Source: Yinghuangia soli
GTDB lineage: Bacteria; Actinomycetota; Actinomycetes; Streptomycetales; Streptomycetaceae
Reading direction: 5' to 3'
Assembly (NCBI RefSeq): GCF_021502675.1
Contig: NZ_JAKFHA010000005.1
Coordinates: 373,731 to 424,489 of the forward strand
DNA length: 50,759 bases
Of this stretch, positions 46,065 to 50,759 are shown piece after piece. Below the pieces are notes generated by a model that saw nothing but the letters and a program-made list of their open reading frames with translations, was not told where the DNA came from and searched no databases. Position numbers and translations under genes: made by a program. Position 1 is the stretch's first letter. Each line of letters begins with the position of its first letter.

Positions 46065-46375
46065 TGCCGTCCCCCGTTCTGCGTGTTGTCCGCGCTTCCG
46101 ACACCCGCCTGACGCATCTCCGCCGCGGCCGCGTTGCTTGCGGCAACTGTGAGAGAAAGCACGTCATTTGCGAGGGAACCGGACGTCGATTCGCTGCGTC
46201 TTCTCCGTCTTGGGCACGAAAGTCGGACGCGTCTGCATCGCGTGCGCGCCAGGGCTGCAAGGTGTCGCCGCCCAGACAACGATTCGGACAAAGTGTTAAG
46301 AATTTCCCGAATCCGGAAGATAATTGATCTGCATCTCGGGGTGACCGCGGCGGCGAGCAGCGAGCGGAGACCGTG
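46065..46375. other. Divergent intergenic region with lower GC
   Basis: About 311 nt between the transpeptidase and the membrane hydrolase genes. It contains a small GTTGC/GCAAC hairpin near 46133-46147 and an AT-rich stretch at about 46290-46335 (GTGTTAAGAATTTCC, GATAATTGATC) that probably holds the rightward promoter. No gene is convincing here. Confidence 0.4.
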
Positions 46376-48154
46376 ATGACGGGGAACGGCAAGGCCGGGG
46401 GCCTGGGCGGCGGCCGCAGGCCGCGGCCGCACAGGGCATCCAAAGCGAAGGCGGCACCGCAGGCGGCGGTGCCGAAGCGCGACGGCCGCCAGGCGGTCGT
46501 CATCGTCCACGGCATGGGGGAGCAGCGTCCTTTGGACGCGCTGACCGGATTCGTGCAGGCGGGCCTGCCGCCCGGTGCCGACGGGCGTCGGACGTATTAC
46601 TCGCGGGCCGACATCGTCACCGACTCGTTCGAGTCGCGGCGCTTCGTGGCCCCGGCCGAGGGCAACCGCCCGCAGACCGACTTCTTCGAGTACCACTGGG
46701 CCCATCTCATGCAGGGCAACCGCTTCGGCGACATGTGGCCGATCTTCAAGAAGCTGCTCGTCCGGCTGCCTTGGCGGGTGCCGAACGGCCTGCGGTTCGT
46801 GTGGGCGCTGTTCTGGGCGATCATCGCCGGCGCGCTCACCTGGTGGTTCGTCGCGGACCCGGCCGACATCAGCACGCTCACCTCGCTCGTCGCCGGGGTC
46901 GCCGGAGCGGGCGCGCTGGCCGCCGTCCTGACGTTCGCCCTCGGGCGGCTCGGCGCGATCGTGCCGAACATGGTGACGACCAGTTTCGTGGACGTGGTGC
47001 GCTACCTGGACACCTCGCCCCGTTCGTACGCGGTCCGCCGGGACATCCGGAAGGGCTTCGTCGAGATGCTGACCCGGCTGCACGAGGCCAGGTACGCAGG
47101 CAAGCGCCGCTACGAGCGCATCGTCATCGTCGCGCACAGCCTCGGTGCGTACATCGCGTACGACGGCATCTGCTATTTGTGGGGCCGGATGAACAACCAG
47201 TCCGGCGAGCACGCCGTCGGCGAGCCGGCCGGCCTCACCGCGTTCGACCAGGCCGCGTCCGTCCTCACGACCGACGCTTCCGCGGGCATCTGCGACCCGG
47301 AGCATGTACGCACCTACCGCCGGACGCAACGCGAACTCTGGTACGGGCAAAGGGCGCACGGCAGCAATTGGCGCATCAGCGACTTCGTCAGCGTGGGTAC
47401 GCCGATGTACTTCGCAGACATCCTCTACACCGGCAACCGCGAGAAGTTCAGGCAGCGGGTGGGCCGCGGCGAGATCCCCACGTGTCCGCCCCTGCGGAGC
47501 CCCGGCAAGCACCCGTTCACGTACCGCTGGCACGACAGCCGCGTGCTCAACGACGCAGCACCGTTCGCCGTCGTCCGCTGGACCAACCTGTGGTTCCCGG
47601 TGTGGCCGCGGTGGTTCGGCACTCTCGGGGACTGGTTCGGCGGACCGCTGACCCCGCTGTTCGGCAGCGGCATCCTCGACGTCCCGATCCTCGGCAACAA
47701 GCCGTGGCGCCTCATGATCGCCTCCCCGCACACGCTCTACTTCAAGCAGCCCGACCGGAACGCCGTCGGCGACGCCGCCTGGCACCTCGAACGGGCCCTG
47801 GCACTGGACGATTTCGCGGTACCGGCCACGGACGAGCAGGTCGCCGAGGCCAAGGCGCTGCTCCGCGGACTCGACGACCGGGAAGGCGGCATGGGTGCGC
47901 GCATCGAGCGCTTCACGGACCCGAAACTGCCGCCGGTGACCGGGTCCGCCGAGGACTGGCTGGCGACCCGCACCCGCGCCCAGATGTCCACCTTGATCGA
48001 CCAGCTCGCCGCCATGCAGCCGGTCCGGCCGCCGCCCAGGCGGCGCCGGTTCGCCTGGCTGCGCCCCGGAAGCCGGCGGCGGCGCGCGGACCGGGCCGGC
48101 GACCGGATCAGGGACGGCGCTCCCGAGGAGCGGCGCCGGGAGGCGGCGTGTTGA
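46376..48154 (+). CDS. Membrane-associated alpha/beta-hydrolase-like protein
   Basis: A 592-aa protein. After a basic N-terminus it has VIVHGMGEQRP (oxyanion-type H-G-x-G, His45) and later the nucleophile elbow VAHSLGAY with Ser255. Two or three membrane helices lie between them (about 138-160 and 166-195: RFVWALFWAIIAGALTWW, LVAGVAGAGALAAVLTFALG). Placing membrane helices inside the hydrolase fold is unusual. A C-terminal region contains WTNLWFPVWPRWFGTLGDWFGG. It is probably a lipase/esterase-like or structural protein at the membrane; the substrate is unknown. ATG 46376 is about 5 nt after GGAGA. Its 3' end overlaps the convergent PucR gene by 47 nt. Confidence 0.65.
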   Translation: MTGNGKAGGLGGGRRPRPHRASKAKAAPQAAVPKRDGRQAVVIVHGMGEQRPLDALTGFVQAGLPPGADGRRTYYSRADIVTDSFESRRFVAPAEGNRPQTDFFEYHWAHLMQGNRFGDMWPIFKKLLVRLPWRVPNGLRFVWALFWAIIAGALTWWFVADPADISTLTSLVAGVAGAGALAAVLTFALGRLGAIVPNMVTTSFVDVVRYLDTSPRSYAVRRDIRKGFVEMLTRLHEARYAGKRRYERIVIVAHSLGAYIAYDGICYLWGRMNNQSGEHAVGEPAGLTAFDQAASVLTTDASAGICDPEHVRTYRRTQRELWYGQRAHGSNWRISDFVSVGTPMYFADILYTGNREKFRQRVGRGEIPTCPPLRSPGKHPFTYRWHDSRVLNDAAPFAVVRWTNLWFPVWPRWFGTLGDWFGGPLTPLFGSGILDVPILGNKPWRLMIASPHTLYFKQPDRNAVGDAAWHLERALALDDFAVPATDEQVAEAKALLRGLDDREGGMGARIERFTDPKLPPVTGSAEDWLATRTRAQMSTLIDQLAAMQPVRPPPRRRRFAWLRPGSRRRRADRAGDRIRDGAPEERRREAAC

Positions 48155-49259
48155 GGCGGGCGGCCTTCAGGGCCATGTGCAGCAGCAGGCGGTGCTCGCC
48201 GTTGCCCAGGTCGAGGCCGGTGAGCTCCTCGACGCGCGAGAGCCGGTAGTACAGCGTCTGGCGGTGGATCGCCAGCAGCCCGGCGGCCTGCGTGGCGTGC
48301 GCCGCGTGGTCGAGGTAGACCTCGGCGGTGCGGGCGAGTTCCGCGTGCTGCGGGGCCAGCAGCGGAGCCACGGCCGGATCCGCCGCCGGCAGCCGGGCCA
48401 GTAGCCGGTACGGGCCCAGCTCCGCCCACGCGGCCACGGGAGCCCGCTCCGGGAACGCCGCCGCGGTCCGCGCCGCGGCGCGCGCCTGCTCCAGCAACTG
48501 CCCTGCGGACGCCAGGTCCCGGACGTCCGACGAGACTCCGGCACGGGCCGATCGGCGGCCCTTGGCGATGCGCCGCGCGGTCTCCGCGGCCGGACGCGCG
48601 GAGCGGATCAGCGCGACCAGTTCCCCGCGTCCGGCCTCGTCCGCATACGCGGCCACGACGTGGGACATCGCGTGCACGCTGAGCGGGTCCGGGAGGGCTG
48701 CCGGGCTGTCGTGCAGCACGGCGAGCGCGTACAGCGCTCCGCTGCCGCCCATCCCTGCCGCCGCGGCCTCCAGCACGGCCGCGGCCCGCGCCTCGTCGAC
48801 GCCGTGGACCAGGTCGCGCAGCAGGTCGCCCAGTTCCGCGCCCGCATGGGCCTCCTCGGCCAGCAGGTCGCCGGCCCGGCCGGCCAGCGCGAAGGCGGCG
48901 TCCAGGTCCTCGGCGGGCCAGGTGTCCGCGCCCGGGTCGAGCAGCCAGATGTATCCGTACGTCACCCCGCGGTGCCGGGCGGGCAGGCACAGCCGCGCGC
49001 GGACGCCCGTGTCCGGGTCCGCGGGGATGCGCACCGGGCCCGTCGCGCGGGTGATGCCGAAGCCCTCGAACCAGGCCTTCACCTGCGGCGCCGACCGGCG
49101 GCTCAGGATCGACCGGGCGCGCACGTCGTCGGCGGCCAGGTCGCCCTCGTGGGCCGCGAAGGCGACCAGCACGAAGTCGCGGTCCTCCAGCGTCGCGGGC
49201 GCGCCGAGCAGCACCGCGACCTCCTCGACCAGGCGCTGGTACTCCCGCTGCCCTGCCAT
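48108..49259 (-). CDS. PucR-family transcriptional regulator, probable proline-utilisation activator
   Basis: A 383-aa regulator. It has an N-terminal sensory region (EEVAVLLGAPATLEDRDFVLVAF), a GAF-like middle, and the C-terminal PucR helix-turn-helix LLAIHRQTLYYRLSRVEELT followed by GLDLGNGEHRLLLHMALK. It is divergent from proline dehydrogenase. PucR-type proteins (for example B. subtilis PutR) activate proline catabolism, and the same gene order is found in streptomycetes, so it is a likely proline-responsive activator of the adjacent operon. The ATG follows GGAGG. Confidence 0.88.
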   Translation of the reverse strand: MAGQREYQRLVEEVAVLLGAPATLEDRDFVLVAFAAHEGDLAADDVRARSILSRRSAPQVKAWFEGFGITRATGPVRIPADPDTGVRARLCLPARHRGVTYGYIWLLDPGADTWPAEDLDAAFALAGRAGDLLAEEAHAGAELGDLLRDLVHGVDEARAAAVLEAAAAGMGGSGALYALAVLHDSPAALPDPLSVHAMSHVVAAYADEAGRGELVALIRSARPAAETARRIAKGRRSARAGVSSDVRDLASAGQLLEQARAAARTAAAFPERAPVAAWAELGPYRLLARLPAADPAVAPLLAPQHAELARTAEVYLDHAAHATQAAGLLAIHRQTLYYRLSRVEELTGLDLGNGEHRLLLHMALKAARLNTPPPGAAPRERRP

Positions 49260-49289
49260 GCCCGCCTCCTCTCGCTGCCGACCCGACGG

Positions 49290-49320
49290 TTGACCTGCGG
49301 ACTTCCTTCATACATATGTA
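49290..49320 (+). promoter_or_regulatory. Proline-operon promoter and palindrome
   Basis: TTGACC (49290-49295) is a good -35 box. The perfect palindrome TACATATGTA (49311-49320) covers the expected -10 position. This AT-only core is striking in such GC-rich DNA and may be both promoter element and binding site for the divergent PucR regulator. Confidence 0.5.
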
Positions 49321-49483
49321 CAAGAAAGGAGAGCGTAAACGCGACTGCGGTCCATATCGCGCAGCCCGGCACCGGACGTACGGTCCCTCCGGACGCCGAA
49401 CCGGCGTCCCCCGACCGGGCCCGGCGGCCGACCGCCGCCTCCCCCCGGCCGGCCAGGATCGGCGACGCCTTCCGGAGGTTCTC

Positions 49484-50413
49484 GTGCTCGGCCGCATGTT
49501 GCTCACCGCATCCCGCAGCGACCGGCTCCGCGACTTCGTCGCGACCGCCCCGGTCACCCGCCCCGTCGTCGACCGGTTCGTGGCCGGCGAAGGCCTCCCC
49601 GACGCGCTCGCCGCGGTCCGCGACCTCACCGATGCGGGCCTCGACGTCACCATCGACCACCTCGGCGAGGACATCACCGACCCGGCCCAGGCCGAGGCCA
49701 ACCGGGATGCGTACCTCGCGCTGCTGGCCGCGGCGGCTCCGCTGGGCGCGGGCCCGCGCGTCGAGGTGTCCGTCAAGCTGTCCGCCTTCGGCCAGGCACT
49801 CGGCCCCGACGGGCACGAGCTCGCACTCGCCAACGTCCGCCCGGTCTGCGCGGCCGCGGCGAAGGCCGGCACCACGGTCACGCTCGACATGGAGGACCAC
49901 ACCACCGTCGACTCGACGCTCGCGATCCTCGACGAACTGCGCAAGGACTACCCGGGCACCGGTGCCGTGCTGCAGTCGTACCTGTTCCGCACCGAGGAGG
50001 ACTGCCGCAGACTCGCAGTGGAGGGCTCGCGCGTGCGCCTGGTCAAGGGCGCCTACCGCGAGCCGGCTTCGGTCGCTCACCAGGACCGGCGGGAGGTGGA
50101 CCTGGCGTATGTGCGCTGCCTCAAGATCCTCATGGCCGGCGGCGGGCACCCCATGGTCGCCACCCACGACCCGCGGCTGATCGCGATCACCCTCGATCTC
50201 GCGCTGCGCAACGAACGCGTGCCCGGCTCCTACGAGTTCCAGATGCTGTACGGCATCCGCGAGCCGGAGCAGCGCCGCCTCGCCGAGGCCGGCGAGCAGG
50301 TGCGGGTCTACGTGCCGTTCGGCACCGACTGGTACGGCTACTTCACCCGGCGCCTGGCCGAGCGCCCGGCGAACGTGGCGTTCTTCCTGCGCTCGTTCCT
50401 GCCGGCGAGCTGA
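49484..50413 (+). CDS. Proline dehydrogenase
   Basis: A 309-aa monofunctional PRODH with an FAD-binding TIM barrel. Conserved motifs are VSVKLSAFGQALG, TLDMEDHTTVDSTLAILDEL, GAVLQSYLFRTEEDC, RVRLVKGAYREP (substrate/FAD) and the C-terminal VRVYVPFGTDWYGYFTRRLAERPAN. It oxidises proline to pyrroline-5-carboxylate, passing electrons to the respiratory chain. GTG 49484 is chosen: GGAGG lies 5 nt upstream and the resulting N-terminus (VLGRMLLTASRSDRLRDFV) fits the family length of about 308. A longer frame from 49316 is read-through of the leader. It is followed after 90 nt by P5C dehydrogenase. Confidence 0.94.
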   Translation: MLGRMLLTASRSDRLRDFVATAPVTRPVVDRFVAGEGLPDALAAVRDLTDAGLDVTIDHLGEDITDPAQAEANRDAYLALLAAAAPLGAGPRVEVSVKLSAFGQALGPDGHELALANVRPVCAAAAKAGTTVTLDMEDHTTVDSTLAILDELRKDYPGTGAVLQSYLFRTEEDCRRLAVEGSRVRLVKGAYREPASVAHQDRREVDLAYVRCLKILMAGGGHPMVATHDPRLIAITLDLALRNERVPGSYEFQMLYGIREPEQRRLAEAGEQVRVYVPFGTDWYGYFTRRLAERPANVAFFLRSFLPAS

Positions 50414-50503
50414 GCCCCGGCGGGCCGCCCGAGTGCCGGCCGCCGCGGCAGCTCCCTCGTCACCCCGAACCGATCCGACACTCCACCAGCGAAGGGCAGT
50501 TCC

Positions 50504-50759
50504 ATGGACGCCGTCACGCAGGTCCCGGCTCCGGTCAACGAGCCGATCCACTCCTACGCTCCGGGAAGTCCCGAACGCGCCCGGCTGGAAGCCGAGTTGA
50601 AGCGGCAGGCCGCGGACCACCTGGACCTCACCCAGACCATCGGCGGTGTGCAGTCCGCGGGTGGCGGTGCCAGGGTCGATGTGGTGCAGCCGCATCGGCA
50701 TGGTGCGGTGTTGGGGTCGTTTGCGGGGGCGACGCAGGCGGATGCGCGGGCTGCGGTGG
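50504..50759 (+). CDS. 1-pyrroline-5-carboxylate dehydrogenase, N-terminal part (cut by the window edge)
   Basis: The first 85 codons of a gene beginning MDAVTQVPAPVNEPIHSYAPG and continuing with LEAELKRQAADHLDLTQTIGG, the typical N-terminus of actinobacterial P5C dehydrogenases. The enzyme would oxidise P5C/glutamate semialdehyde to glutamate with NAD+, completing proline breakdown begun by the upstream gene. GAAGGGCAG lies about 6-8 nt before the ATG. The catalytic Cys and NAD motifs are beyond the window. Wobble bases in the last 60 nt are more often T or G than in the upstream genes. Confidence 0.85.
   Translation, partial: MDAVTQVPAPVNEPIHSYAPGSPERARLEAELKRQAADHLDLTQTIGGVQSAGGGARVDVVQPHRHGAVLGSFAGATQADARAAV

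Overview
This is a very GC-rich window from an actinomycete, most likely a member of the Streptomycetaceae or a close relative. The signs are strong GC bias at third codon positions, frequent GTG starts, candidate leaderless promoters, a PucR/proline dehydrogenase pair and a type VII-like secretion locus. No rRNA, CRISPR array, insertion sequence, integrase or phage gene was seen. The right edge cuts through a P5C dehydrogenase gene.

Layout. 0-6.3 kb: a methylated-amine module. A choline/ethanolamine-kinase-like phosphotransferase and an APC permease run left; a GntR regulator and a fused FAD/folate dimethylglycine- or sarcosine-dehydrogenase-like enzyme run right. Inverted repeats sit next to both divergent starts. 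6.3-7.9 kb: a conserved actinobacterial protein of unknown function, then a non-coding block with two tandem circularly permuted tRNA-like RNAs. In each, the T-arm and 3' acceptor strand come first, a 6-7 nt loop follows, then the 5' acceptor strand and D-arm, and the outer ends pair with each other. This is the architecture expected of bacterial Y RNAs (tRNA mimics) or of permuted tRNA genes. A strong terminator, a possible 51-aa ORF and a C16 homopolymer follow. 8.0-10.5 kb: Tex, an S1-domain RNA-binding protein with an RGG-rich tail.

10.8-30.9 kb: a type VII-like secretion/envelope island. It encodes a membrane beta-propeller/FN3 protein, MoxR, DUF58, a transglutaminase-fold membrane protein, an EssC/EccC-like ATPase with ubiquitin-like and FHA N-terminal domains, two WXG100-type proteins, a conserved companion protein, a 1017-aa WXG/coiled-coil protein and a membrane protein-kinase homologue. 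Both the transglutaminase and the kinase appear to lack their catalytic residues, which suggests an assembly built on pseudoenzymes. The rRNA methyltransferase gene rlmG lies inside the island and looks like a bystander. EccB, EccD, EccE and mycosin are not seen.

31-46 kb: ordinary chromosomal genes. These include a HAD phosphatase, Nudix hydrolase, lactate monooxygenase-type flavoenzyme, a two-component system divergent from a membrane protein, a nucleotidyltransferase-like protein, a TIGR04222-like membrane protein, an alpha/alpha-toroid protein, an SDR, a YchJ protein, an ankyrin protein, an ABC-F ATPase, an ABM monooxygenase, a DUF2797 protein and an L,D-transpeptidase lipoprotein. 46.4-50.8 kb: a membrane alpha/beta-hydrolase, then the proline catabolic locus: PucR regulator divergent from proline dehydrogenase and the start of P5C dehydrogenase.
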